Part shown: one piece after another, positions 15,509 to 25,100 of the stretch
Numbering within the stretch: position 1 is the first letter of the stretch
Layout: the number at the start of each line of letters is the position of its first letter
Assembly (NCBI GenBank): GCA_964619125.1
Contig: CAZUCA010000004.1
Span: 19,748-83,747, forward strand
From: Owenweeksia sp964619125
Lineage (GTDB): Bacteria > Bacteroidota > Bacteroidia > Flavobacteriales > Schleiferiaceae
Length of the DNA: 64,000 nt
Direction: 5' to 3'
Notes under the pieces: generated by a model
What the model was told of the DNA's origin: nothing
The model's database searches: none
The model's input: the letters and a program-made list of their open reading frames with translations, nothing else
Program-made: the position numbers and the translations under genes

Positions 15509-18373
15509 TCAAGCATATGACTCAATTGGTTCACAGGTACAAATGAGATTTCTGTCACCCAGAGCATCATCTACCCGGCGAATGCTGGGCCAGAATTTGT
15601 TTTCAATCACATAGGGCAGGGGATAGGCGGCCACCTCCCGGCTGTAAGGCTGCTTCCATTCGTCGGAAGTCACCATACGCAAGGTGTGTGGCGCATTCTT
15701 TAAAGGGTTGTCCTTCTCGTCAAAGTCGCCCTTACTAATGGCATCGATTTCCTTCCTGATCGAGAGCAGCGCATCACAAAAACGATCCAGTTCCTGTTTG
15801 CTTTCACTTTCGGTTGGTTCAATCATTATGGTGCCACCTACCGGAAAAGAAACGGTGGGAGCGTGATAGCCATAATCCATTAAACGTTTCGCAATATCGA
15901 CTACTTCTATGCCGGCATCTTTCTTAAAACTGCGGCAATCCACAATCATTTCGTGGGCTACCCTACCCTTTTCATTGGTATACAGCACGTCGAAGCTGTC
16001 CTCGAGGCGGCTCTTAATGTAATTGGCATTGAGAATGGCAAATTCGGTAGCCGATTTCAATCCTTCGGCGCCCAGCATTTTAATATAGCCATAGCTGATG
16101 ATCAGAATAAGCCCACTGCCATAAGGGGCGGCTGAAACGGCACTGATTCCGCTTTTACCACCGGTTTTTACCAGGGGGTGACCTGGCAGGAAGGGTGCCA
16201 GATGAGCGGCCACGCCGATGGGTCCCATGCCGGGGCCACCACCACCGTGGGGAATGGCAAAGGTTTTATGAAGGTTGAGGTGGCATACATCGGCGCCAAT
16301 GGCACCGGGGTTGGTAAGACCTACCTGGGCATTCATATTGGCGCCGTCCATGTATACCTGGCCGCCGTACTGGTGAATAATATCGGTAATTTCGGTCACC
16401 GACTCCTCAAATACTCCGTGAGTACTGGGGTAGGTTATCATCAGGGCCGATAGGCGGTCCTTGTACTGTACTGCTTTGTCGCGCAGGTCGTCTACATCGA
16501 TATTCCCTTTTTCATCGCACTTCACCACCACTACTTTCATACCGGCCATAATGGCGCTGGCGGGGTTGGTACCGTGGGCAGAACTCGGAATAAGGGCGAT
16601 ATCGCGGTGTTTGTCACCTCTGGAGTGGTGATAGGCACGAATTACCATCAATCCGGCATATTCACCCTGGGCACCTGAATTAGGCTGCAGGCTGGCACTA
16701 TGGAAGCCGGTAATTTCAGCCAGGTCGCGCTCCAACTCTGATATCAGTTCGATGTATCCCTGTGATTGGTCTTTGGGAGCAAAGGGGTGAATATTGGCAA
16801 ACAGCGGCCAGCTCAGGGGAATCATCTGGGAAGCGGCATTCAGTTTCATGGTGCAGCTACCCAGTGGAATCATGGAGTGGTTAAGGGAGAGGTCTTTGCG
16901 CTCCAGTTTCTTCATGTAGCGCATCATCTCCGTTTCACTGTGGTAGCGGTTAAACACCTCCTGCTGCAGGAAGGCACTGCTGCGCTTGAGCTGGGCCGGG
17001 GTGGCCTGAAGCTCTATCAGTTCAGTGATTTCGGGAGCCTCTTCACCCTTGGCCTGTGCGAAAATTTCCACCAACTCCCGCACGGCAGTAAGGTTGGTAG
17101 TTTCATTGAGACTGATGCCTACGGTGTGGTTGTCGATATAGCGCAGGTTTACTTCCCGCGCAAGCGCCAGCTGGCGCAATTCGGCCGAGCTTACATTACC
17201 CAACTCTACTTTTAGGGTATCGAAAAAGGCCTGGTTTAGTTGTTGATACCCGAGTTTGCGTAAGGCTTCGGCAAGGGTTACTGCCGAATGATGAATTTTG
17301 GAGGAAATATTTCTCACTCCTTCCGGCCCGTGGTATACGGCATACATACCGGCCATTACCGCCAGTAATACCTGGGCGGTGCAAATATTGGAGGTTGCCT
17401 TTTCGCGCTTAATGTGTTGTTCACGGGTCTGCAGCGCCATGCGCAACGCATAGTCACCGTCTTTATCTACCGTAGCGCCGATGATGCGGCCGGGAATAGC
17501 GCGCTTATAACTTTCTTTGGTAGCAAAATAGGCAGCGTGAGGGCCACCAAACCCAAGGGGAATACCCATGCGTTGTGTAGTACCCACTACGGCGTCGGCA
17601 CCCCATTCACCGGGAGGGGTAAGCAGTGCCAGGCTCAAAATATCAGCGGCAACCGCCACCTGGATATCATGCTCCTTAGCTTTTTCAATCATTTCGCTGT
17701 AATCGAAAATTTCCCCATCGGCAGCCGGATATTGCAGCATGGCGCCAAAAAAGTCGTCGGTGAGATTGATATCGCGGTGATCGCCGATTACCAGTTCAAT
17801 GCCCATCGGCTCCGAGCGGGTCTTTAGAAGTTCAATAGTTTGGTGCAGGCAATGCATGCTTACAAAGAACTTGTTGGCCCCGGCTTTTTTCTTGCCTCGG
17901 CTCATGCTGCTGTGAAACATGCTCATGGCCTCAGCGGCAGCGGTAGCTTCGTCGAGCAGGCTGGCGTTTGCCAGGGGAAGGCCGGTAAGGTCGCTCACCA
18001 TGGTTTGGAAGTTGAGCAGGGCTTCGAGTCGGCCCTGGGCAATTTCGGCCTGGTAGGGGGTGTAGGCGGTATACCAGCCCGGGTTTTCCAGAATATTGCG
18101 CTGAATAACCCCTGGCAAAATAGTGGGGTGATAACCCAGGCCGATATAGGTTTTAAACACCTTGTTTTTACGGCCGATCTCACGAATGCGCGCCAAAAAC
18201 TCATGTTCTGAATAGGCCTCGCTTAGATTGAGGGGTTTGTTAGTGCGGATATTGGCCGGAATGGCTTCATTGATCAACTGATCCAGGGAATCTACACCGA
18301 TTGATTCGGTCATGGCTTTTACATCTTCTTCCCGGGGTCCCACATGCCTGAAGGCAAACGAGTCTGTCGTCAT
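15509..18373 (-). CDS. gcvP: glycine dehydrogenase (aminomethyl-transferring), P-protein
   Basis: A 954-residue single-chain P-protein of the glycine cleavage system. It decarboxylates glycine with pyridoxal phosphate and passes the aminomethyl group to lipoylated H-protein. The N-terminal half starts with FAFRHVGPREEDVKAM and carries YTPYQAEIAQGRLEALLNFQ near 120-140. The C-terminal half holds the PLP lysine in LNLHKTFAIPHGGGGPG near residue 700. Length matches fused P-proteins, unlike the split two-subunit type. A TAnnTTTG box is 28 bases upstream of ATG. The partner lpdA (L-protein) is encoded elsewhere in this window, about 19 kb away. Confidence 0.98.
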   Translation of the reverse strand: MTTDSFAFRHVGPREEDVKAMTESIGVDSLDQLINEAIPANIRTNKPLNLSEAYSEHEFLARIREIGRKNKVFKTYIGLGYHPTILPGVIQRNILENPGWYTAYTPYQAEIAQGRLEALLNFQTMVSDLTGLPLANASLLDEATAAAEAMSMFHSSMSRGKKKAGANKFFVSMHCLHQTIELLKTRSEPMGIELVIGDHRDINLTDDFFGAMLQYPAADGEIFDYSEMIEKAKEHDIQVAVAADILSLALLTPPGEWGADAVVGTTQRMGIPLGFGGPHAAYFATKESYKRAIPGRIIGATVDKDGDYALRMALQTREQHIKREKATSNICTAQVLLAVMAGMYAVYHGPEGVRNISSKIHHSAVTLAEALRKLGYQQLNQAFFDTLKVELGNVSSAELRQLALAREVNLRYIDNHTVGISLNETTNLTAVRELVEIFAQAKGEEAPEITELIELQATPAQLKRSSAFLQQEVFNRYHSETEMMRYMKKLERKDLSLNHSMIPLGSCTMKLNAASQMIPLSWPLFANIHPFAPKDQSQGYIELISELERDLAEITGFHSASLQPNSGAQGEYAGLMVIRAYHHSRGDKHRDIALIPSSAHGTNPASAIMAGMKVVVVKCDEKGNIDVDDLRDKAVQYKDRLSALMITYPSTHGVFEESVTEITDIIHQYGGQVYMDGANMNAQVGLTNPGAIGADVCHLNLHKTFAIPHGGGGPGMGPIGVAAHLAPFLPGHPLVKTGGKSGISAVSAAPYGSGLILIISYGYIKMLGAEGLKSATEFAILNANYIKSRLEDSFDVLYTNEKGRVAHEMIVDCRSFKKDAGIEVVDIAKRLMDYGYHAPTVSFPVGGTIMIEPTESESKQELDRFCDALLSIRKEIDAISKGDFDEKDNPLKNAPHTLRMVTSDEWKQPYSREVAAYPLPYVIENKFWPSIRRVDDALGDRNLICTCEPIESYA

Positions 18374-18401
18374 GAGTTTATTTTTTTCATTTTTGATGTG
18401 G

Positions 18402-18409
18402 CAAAAGTA
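18402..18409 (-). promoter_or_regulatory. -7 promoter box of gcvP
   Basis: TACTTTTG on the minus strand, 28 bases upstream of the gcvP ATG, fits the TAnnTTTG consensus. No good TTTG element is visible 18-21 bases further upstream. Confidence 0.5.
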
Positions 18410-18480
18410 ACTATTAAGACGGTAGTGTGTAAGCAGCCAGCACTATGATTCATAAGCTTTTTATATAAATACCTGCCCGC

Positions 18481-19332
18481 TTGAAATTAATCCTGAAATT
18501 ACTGGTGTATAGCAACCTTTGGGTGGGTTTGGCGGTGGCCTGCCTGGCGGCAATTACCACCTTTGATCTGCTGAGTTTTAATCTGCCCATCCTTATTTTT
18601 ATTGGTACTGCCACCGCACTGGTGTATAGTTATATGCGCCTGGTGCAATTACCCAGTTACCAAAGCGGGGGGCAGGCCGGCTTTAAAAGCTGGTATGCGC
18701 GTCATCCCCTGTGGCTGATATCTCTCACCGTTTTTTGGGGGCTGTTGACGGCCATCCAGTTTTTGCGGATTTACAAGGCGGAGATGATCTGGTTGCTGCT
18801 TATACCCGGCCTGGTGTCCTTGCTATATCCCCTCGGCTTTCGCAATGCTTTCGGTCAGTTTACCTCCCTGCGCAGCCTGCCCGGGATTAAGGTTCTATTA
18901 ATAGCCATGGTGTGGAGTTATGTAACGGTGGCCCTTCCTGCCCTGGCCGGCCATAGCTGGAGCTTCGAGCTGGGAGTTGAATTCGTTTTTCGAAGCCTGC
19001 TTATAGTAGCACTTATTATACCCTTTGATATTCGGGACAGTGAGACGGATCCGGGAACAATGATGACCCTTCCCCAAAAACTGGGAATAAGGGGGGCGGT
19101 CAACCTGAGCTTATTCCTCTTATTGCTATACCAGCTGTGGGTGGTATGCCGGGTTTTAATATTTACTATGGATTTGCCGCTGGCCTTTGCGCTCATACTG
19201 GGTCTCGAGACGGCGCACTGGTTAATCCACCGCAGTTCTCCCGCCAGCAGCGACCTACATTTTTCCTTCTGGATAGAAGGGGTGCCCGTGTTTACTTTCG
19301 GCCTCATGTGGCTGGTGCACAGCTTTTTTTAG
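18481..19332 (+). CDS. UbiA-like polytopic membrane protein
   Basis: A 283-residue membrane protein with about eight hydrophobic helices and a TTG start (next to KLILKLLVYSNLW). The segment IIPFDIRDSETDPGTMMTLP near residues 178-197 matches the second Asp-rich motif of UbiA prenyltransferases (D-x-R-D-x-x-x-D followed by T-x-P). The first motif, usually N-D-x-x-D near the N-terminus, is not visible. It may be a divergent UbiA-superfamily member rather than a working quinone prenyltransferase. It starts divergently from gcvP and precedes kynU by 41 bases, but kynU appears to have its own promoter. Confidence 0.6.
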   Translation: MKLILKLLVYSNLWVGLAVACLAAITTFDLLSFNLPILIFIGTATALVYSYMRLVQLPSYQSGGQAGFKSWYARHPLWLISLTVFWGLLTAIQFLRIYKAEMIWLLLIPGLVSLLYPLGFRNAFGQFTSLRSLPGIKVLLIAMVWSYVTVALPALAGHSWSFELGVEFVFRSLLIVALIIPFDIRDSETDPGTMMTLPQKLGIRGAVNLSLFLLLLYQLWVVCRVLIFTMDLPLAFALILGLETAHWLIHRSSPASSDLHFSFWIEGVPVFTFGLMWLVHSFF

Positions 19333-19350
19333 CAGACCGGGTGGTTTAGC

Positions 19351-19358
19351 TACTTTTG
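19351..19358 (+). promoter_or_regulatory. -7 promoter box of kynU
   Basis: TACTTTTG lies 15 bases upstream of the ATG at 19374. A possible TTG start at 19356 falls inside this box, which favours the ATG and predicts a leader of only about ten bases. Confidence 0.55.
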
Positions 19359-19373
19359 GCTCAAATTTTTAGC

Positions 19374-20651
19374 ATGGATTTCCAGTTTACGAGTGATTTT
19401 GCCGCTGCCATGGATCAGCAGGACGAGCTTGCGCGCTTCCGCGAAGAGTTTCATTTTCCACAACACAACGGTCAGCCTGCGCTTTACTTTACCGGTAATT
19501 CGCTGGGACTGCAGCCCAAAGGGGTAGCCACGGTCATTGAAGAGGAGCTCCAGGATTGGCGGCAATTTGGAGTGGAGGGACATACCCATTCACGTCGTCC
19601 CTGGGTTAAGTATCACGAATTTTTTAGCGATTCCCTTGCCCGCCTCACCGGTGCAAAGCCAACTGAAGTGGTGGCCATGAATGGTCTCACTACCAACCTT
19701 CACCTCCTGATGGTTAGTTTTTACCGTCCTTCCGGCAAACGCACCAAAATACTGTGTGAGGGTAAAGCCTTTCCTTCCGATCAATATGCACTGGCCAGTC
19801 AGTTGCGCTTTCATGGCCTTGACCCCAAAGAGCAGCTAATTGAAATTGAGCCAGATCCCGATACTGAACTGATAGCAGACGACCGCATTGTTAAGGCTAT
19901 TGAGGATAATGCCGATGAGCTGGCCCTGGTTATGATTGGGGGTGTAAATTATTACACGGGACAGGTTTTTGATATGAAACGCATTACCGCGGTGGCCAAG
20001 GCCGCCGGCGCAATCATTGGCTGGGACCTCGCTCATGGGGTGGGTAATATTCCTCTCGCCTTGCATGACTGGGGTGCAGACTTTGCCGCCTGGTGTGGGT
20101 ACAAATATCTGAATTCAGGCCCGGGTGGTGTAAGTGGCGTTTTTATTCATGAGCGCCATCATGGCCAGGCCGATATTCCCCGTTTTGAGGGCTGGTGGGG
20201 TCATGATAAGGAAAGCCGCTTTGCCATGCCCGATCGTTTTCAGCCTATTCCTACCGCTGAGGCCTGGCAGCTGAGTAATGCGCCTGTTTTTGCCATGGCC
20301 CCGCTGTTGGCAAGCCTTAAACTCTTTGATGAAGCAGGCCTGCAAAACCTACGGGCCAAGGCAGTGCAGCTCACCGCCTATCTTGAATTTGTAACCGCCG
20401 AAGTGCGCAGTAATACCGGAGTGAAATTGAAGGTGCTTACACCGTCAGAGCAGGAGCGCCGGGGTTGCCAGCTGTCAATTGTGGTGCCCGGAGTAGGGAA
20501 GTCGGTTTTTGATAAAATTTCGGCCCGGGGGGTGATTGCCGACTGGCGTGAGCCCGATGTGATCCGCCTGGCTCCTGTGCCTCTTTACAATAGTTTTAGC
20601 GACGTTTATCAATTTGGAAAAATACTGGAAGAATGCCTCAAGCAAGCATAG
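19374..20651 (+). CDS. kynU: kynureninase
   Basis: A 425-residue pyridoxal-phosphate enzyme that splits 3-hydroxykynurenine (or kynurenine) into 3-hydroxyanthranilate (or anthranilate) and alanine. Motifs include YFTGNSLGLQPKG near 39-51, VVAMNGLTTNLHLLM, GWDLAHGVGNIPL with the cofactor aspartate near 218, and the PLP lysine in WCGYKYLNSGPGG near 243. SNAPVFAMAPLLASL and the C-terminal ADWREPDVIRLAPVPLYNS are also family-specific. I chose ATG 19374 over TTG 19356 because the latter lies in the promoter box. The end overlaps kmo by 19 bases, so the two consecutive enzymes of tryptophan breakdown form an operon. Confidence 0.96.
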   Translation: MDFQFTSDFAAAMDQQDELARFREEFHFPQHNGQPALYFTGNSLGLQPKGVATVIEEELQDWRQFGVEGHTHSRRPWVKYHEFFSDSLARLTGAKPTEVVAMNGLTTNLHLLMVSFYRPSGKRTKILCEGKAFPSDQYALASQLRFHGLDPKEQLIEIEPDPDTELIADDRIVKAIEDNADELALVMIGGVNYYTGQVFDMKRITAVAKAAGAIIGWDLAHGVGNIPLALHDWGADFAAWCGYKYLNSGPGGVSGVFIHERHHGQADIPRFEGWWGHDKESRFAMPDRFQPIPTAEAWQLSNAPVFAMAPLLASLKLFDEAGLQNLRAKAVQLTAYLEFVTAEVRSNTGVKLKVLTPSEQERRGCQLSIVVPGVGKSVFDKISARGVIADWREPDVIRLAPVPLYNSFSDVYQFGKILEECLKQA

Positions 20652-21988
20652 AAAAGAAAGACATTACCATTTGTGGAGCCGGTTTGGTAGGCTCCTTACT
20701 GGGATGCATACTGGGGAAGGAAGGTCATAATGTAAAGATTTATGAGCGTCGCCCTGACCTGCGCAATACCACACTTGATGGCGGGCGCAGCATTAACCTG
20801 GCCCTGAGCAACCGGGGCTGGAGAGCCCTGGAACTGGCGGGGGTGAAGGATACCGTGGCCCAGACGGCCATTCCCATGTACCGGCGCGTGATGCATGCAG
20901 TAGATGGTAGCCTCAGCTATCAGCCTTATGGCAAGGAGGATGAGGCCATTTACTCGGTAAGCCGCTCCGGCCTGAATGCCATGCTCATGGATGCCGCAGA
21001 AGCTCATCCCAACGTGGAGATTCACTTCGACCAGAAGTGTGAGTCGGTGAGTTTTGACAAGCCGAGTGTGAAATTCCGCTCCTATGCCAGCGGCGAGAAG
21101 CAGGAGGTGCAAAGTGACCTGGTTTTTGGTACCGATGGTGCTTTTAGTGCGGTGCGCAAAAGCATGCAAAAGACTGATCGCTTCAATTATTCGCAGGAAT
21201 ATATTGAGCATGGCTATAAGGAGCTCAGCATTCCCCCCAATGAGGATGGAACCCATAAGCTGGAGCGTGAGGCCCTGCACATCTGGCCCCGGGGCAATTT
21301 TATGCTTATAGCTTTGCCCAATCCCGATGGCAGCTTTACCTGCACTTTGTTTTTGGCTTTTGAAGGAACTTATTCCTTTGCCAATATCGGAGCGGTGGCC
21401 GAGGCCCGGAATTTCTTTGCTGAGCATTTCCCCGATGCTCTGGCGCTGATGTCCCATTTCGATCAGGAGTGGGCGGAAAACCCCACTTCATCCCTGGTAA
21501 TTATTCGCTGTTTTCCCTGGAGCCGTGCCGGCAAGGTGGCGATTTTGGGAGATGCCTCCCACGCCATTGTACCCTTTTACGGTCAAGGTATGAATAGCGG
21601 TTTTGAAGACTGTTCGGTATTTTATGAAATGATGCAAGGCTATGGCAATGATTGGAAGGCTATGCTGGAGGCCTTCGAAAGCAGTCGTAAACCCAATGCC
21701 GACGCCATCGCCGACCTGGCCATGCGTAACTTCGTGGAGATGCGTGACCTTACCGGCCAACCGGAATTTCTCCTGCGCAAAAAAATTGAAAAGCATTTTG
21801 CCAACCGGCATCCCGATAAGTGGACTCCCCTGTACAGTATGGTTACCTTCAGCCACATCCCCTATGCTGAAGCTCTCGCCGAAGGGCAGCGGCAGGATGC
21901 CATTATGGCTGAAGTAATGAAAATGGATGATATTGAACAGGACTGGGACTCCGAACGGGTGGAGCAAAAAATACTGAGTCTGCTTTAA
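20633..21988 (+). CDS. kmo: kynurenine 3-monooxygenase
   Basis: A 451-residue FAD hydroxylase that uses NADPH and oxygen to make 3-hydroxykynurenine. The FAD dinucleotide motif ITICGAGLVGSLLG is at 11-24, the conserved RSINLALSNRGW at about 53-64, and the second FAD motif GDASHAIVPFYGQGMNSGFEDC at about 305-326 (the last split here only by my description). A C-terminal hydrophobic anchor is not evident, unlike the eukaryotic enzyme. The start lies inside kynU. Together they take kynurenine to 3-hydroxyanthranilate, the entry to NAD synthesis from tryptophan; the dioxygenases at either end of the path are not in this window. Confidence 0.96.
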   Translation: MPQASIEKKDITICGAGLVGSLLGCILGKEGHNVKIYERRPDLRNTTLDGGRSINLALSNRGWRALELAGVKDTVAQTAIPMYRRVMHAVDGSLSYQPYGKEDEAIYSVSRSGLNAMLMDAAEAHPNVEIHFDQKCESVSFDKPSVKFRSYASGEKQEVQSDLVFGTDGAFSAVRKSMQKTDRFNYSQEYIEHGYKELSIPPNEDGTHKLEREALHIWPRGNFMLIALPNPDGSFTCTLFLAFEGTYSFANIGAVAEARNFFAEHFPDALALMSHFDQEWAENPTSSLVIIRCFPWSRAGKVAILGDASHAIVPFYGQGMNSGFEDCSVFYEMMQGYGNDWKAMLEAFESSRKPNADAIADLAMRNFVEMRDLTGQPEFLLRKKIEKHFANRHPDKWTPLYSMVTFSHIPYAEALAEGQRQDAIMAEVMKMDDIEQDWDSERVEQKILSLL

Positions 21989-22154
21989 GTCAAAGCCATC
22001 CAAAAATTGAAGGGGGGGACCTAGCTTAAAAGCAAATAGGGGCAGGCATATACCTGATTTATGGTTATCTTCGTTTTCAAAGGGTTGGTCGCCCCAATTG
22101 ATTACTGATTAAAGCCTTTTGCTTTAGTCTATTGCTGTTTTAAATTTTCGTTTT

Positions 22155-25100
22155 TTGAAGACAAAGCGCTACTCCATAAATTTCCCCCGCTTGGTTTTGC
22201 TTATCGCCCTTATGGCCCTGAGCTACTCCAGCTATGCCCAGTTTTACTATGGCATCCGGCAGGATTATGGCAAAAACCGGGTTCAGTTTAATGACTTCGA
22301 CTGGGTGTTTTATCGCTTTGAGCGCTTTGACGTGTATTTTTACCGGGGTAATGATGAATTGGCGGCCCAGGTAGCGCGCATGACTGATGAGCAATTGCCG
22401 CAGGTAGAGGGATTGCTGGATGCTGCCCTGGATGAGCGGGTGCAAATTCTCATCTTCAATAACCTTTCCGACCTCAAGCAAAGTAATGTTAACACCTCAG
22501 ATGAGGAGGAGTACAATACCGGCGGGGTAACCCGCATCAGCGGTAGGCGGGTGTTTCTTTATTTTGAGGGCAGTTATACCAAGCTGGAGAATGATTTGAA
22601 GGCGCGTCTCGCCGAAGTGGTGTTAAGCAATCTCGCCTACGGCAGCTTTACCCAGTCCATCCGCAATTCCGCCTTGCTTAATTTACCCGAATGGTATACC
22701 GAAGGGCTGATCAGCTATATCGGTTATAACGATGACCCTACGGTTAAAACCATGATCAGGGATGCCTATCTCACCCGTAAATTCAGGAATATAAACAATC
22801 TCACCGGTGATGATGCCCGCCATGCCGGCCATAGCCTTTGGGATTATATTGTATCAACCTACGGTAAAAAGGTGGTAAAGAATGTGCTTTATATGGCCAT
22901 AGTAAACCGCAATATCGAAAGTGGTTTTTTATACATCCTGGGCAAGGATATCAAAACGATAGAAAAGGACTGGAAAGCCTACCTCCAGGACAAATACAGT
23001 AAAAACAGCAAGCTCGATCAGTTTGAGAAAAAATCATTTGTGAAGGCGCGTAAACATCATTTGGTCACTCATATGGAGGCCAGTCCGGATGGACGCTATC
23101 TGGCTTATGTAACCCAGCGCTTTGGGCGTTATAAGCTTTACACTTACGACTTTCAGAAAGAAAAGAAGAAACGCTTACTGACCCAGGGATATCGCATTGC
23201 CCAGAATGCTGACTACAGCTATCCACTACTGGCCTGGAATCCCAACGGAAAGATACTGGCCATGATTACTGAAGAGAAGGGTTTTATCTGGCTGAGCTAT
23301 TACAACTTTGAAGACCGGAAATGGCAGAAGCAGAAGTTTTTCAAATTCGACAAGATTCTTTCCTTTCAATACTCAGGTGACGGTAAGCGCTTCGTGATGT
23401 CGGCTGTAAAGGACGGGCAGAGCGATATTTTTGTCTATACCATTCTCAATACCAAGGTAGAGCAGCTCACCAATGACACCTATGACGACCTCGAGCCTGC
23501 CTTTATCATGGGTGATAGGAGGGTGGTGTGGAGCAGCAACCGGGTGGGCGACAGCCTGATTGACAATCTTGAGGCTACCGATTTTCCCAAACACAAGCAT
23601 GACATCTATAGTATGCCGGCCTATGAACCGGAGGATACAGTTTCCATTTGGCAACTTACCAATACCATGGGTATCGATGAGCGCTCACCGCAAGCCTACT
23701 ATGAGAATTATATTGGCTTTCTGAGTGATCGCCAGGGAATTGTTAACCGCCACTTGCTGGCCATTGACAGTGCTGTATCATATGTAGACACCACCACTCA
23801 CTATCAGTATTCTTTCAAGGAGTATGCGGTAAGCAATTACCAGCGCAGTATTTTGGGTGAGAGCTACCTGCCCGAGAGGGGCCTGATAGCCGATAAGGTG
23901 TTCTTTAATGATCGCTATCGCATTTATCTCCATCCCTTTGAAACTCCGGAGGAACTTCAGTTGGTGGAGGTAGAGGCTGATCAGACCGAAGCGGCGCGGC
24001 CCACACCCACTGGCGAAGATCGCTCCGGTTTTATACCCAGCAACAGTACTTCGGTTCCGCTGTATTATCCGGGCGTAAGGCCTTCGGGTTTTGAGGTGAA
24101 TATTTACAATTATGACTTTGGTATTGAGGGGCAAAATGACCCCCGCAATAAGCGGTCAAAACCCCAGCCTAAAAAAGTACCCTTGCTGCCACAACCCACG
24201 GCCTTGGCTGACCTTGCGGTGGAGCCGGATGAGCAAGAACTCGATATACCTCCTAAGCGCAATTACTTTCTCTCTTTCTTCCAGGATGATTTTACTGTCC
24301 GCTTTGATAATATGTTTGACCTGCCACAGTATCAGCGGTTTACCGGTGTGGTAACCAGTGATTATCTCAATGCAGGTTTTAACACTCAGTTTAAGGCCGG
24401 GGTGATGGACCTCATGCACGATTATCGTGTGGTAGCTGGCATGCGTACCGGATTTCAGCCGCTTAATGGTACTTCCATTGCCCCCAATGCCACCTTCCTG
24501 GTAGGCCTGGGCGACTATAAGGAGCGCATCGATAAGGAATATACTTACTCGCGCAGCAGTCGTATTCTTAACCCGGGTTTTGATTATATACGCATTATCA
24601 CCCACCAGATTACCGGTAAATTCAGTTATCCATTCAATCCGGTAGCGTCTTTGCGCTTTACTGCCGGTTACCGCCTTGATCAGGGGATATTACTGGCCCG
24701 CGATAATTTCAGCACCTTTCTGCCCAACTCCTATGAAGACTTTATTATAGGTAAACTGTCCTATGTATATGACAATACCCGTAAACTGGGGGTTAACCTT
24801 TATTCAGGCCTGCGCTACAAGTTGTTTACCGAGTATTACCGCAACCTGTTTATGAAGCCTACCGGCTTGCATACCGCCGGAATAGATCTGAGAAATTACA
24901 CCATTATTCACCGCAATTTTATCTGGGCTAATCGCTTTGCTGCCGGTACCTCATTTGGGCCTGAAAAGCTGATTTACATCATGGGAGGGGTTGATAATGC
25001 CTTTAACCCCCAGACTGATCCCACTACCCCCATCGCCTACGAGAATAATTACATTTACCAGACGCTGGTGACCAATATGCGGGGCTTTTATCAGAATGTA

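Noticed and set aside
19356..19373. TTG start that would add six residues to KynU
   Set aside because: The TTG lies inside the TACTTTTG promoter box; the ATG at 19374 fits the family start.
22109..22130. Inverted repeat TAAAGC/GCTTTA between kmo and the 1108-residue gene
   Set aside because: The stem is short and no T-run follows, so it is not a convincing terminator or riboswitch.
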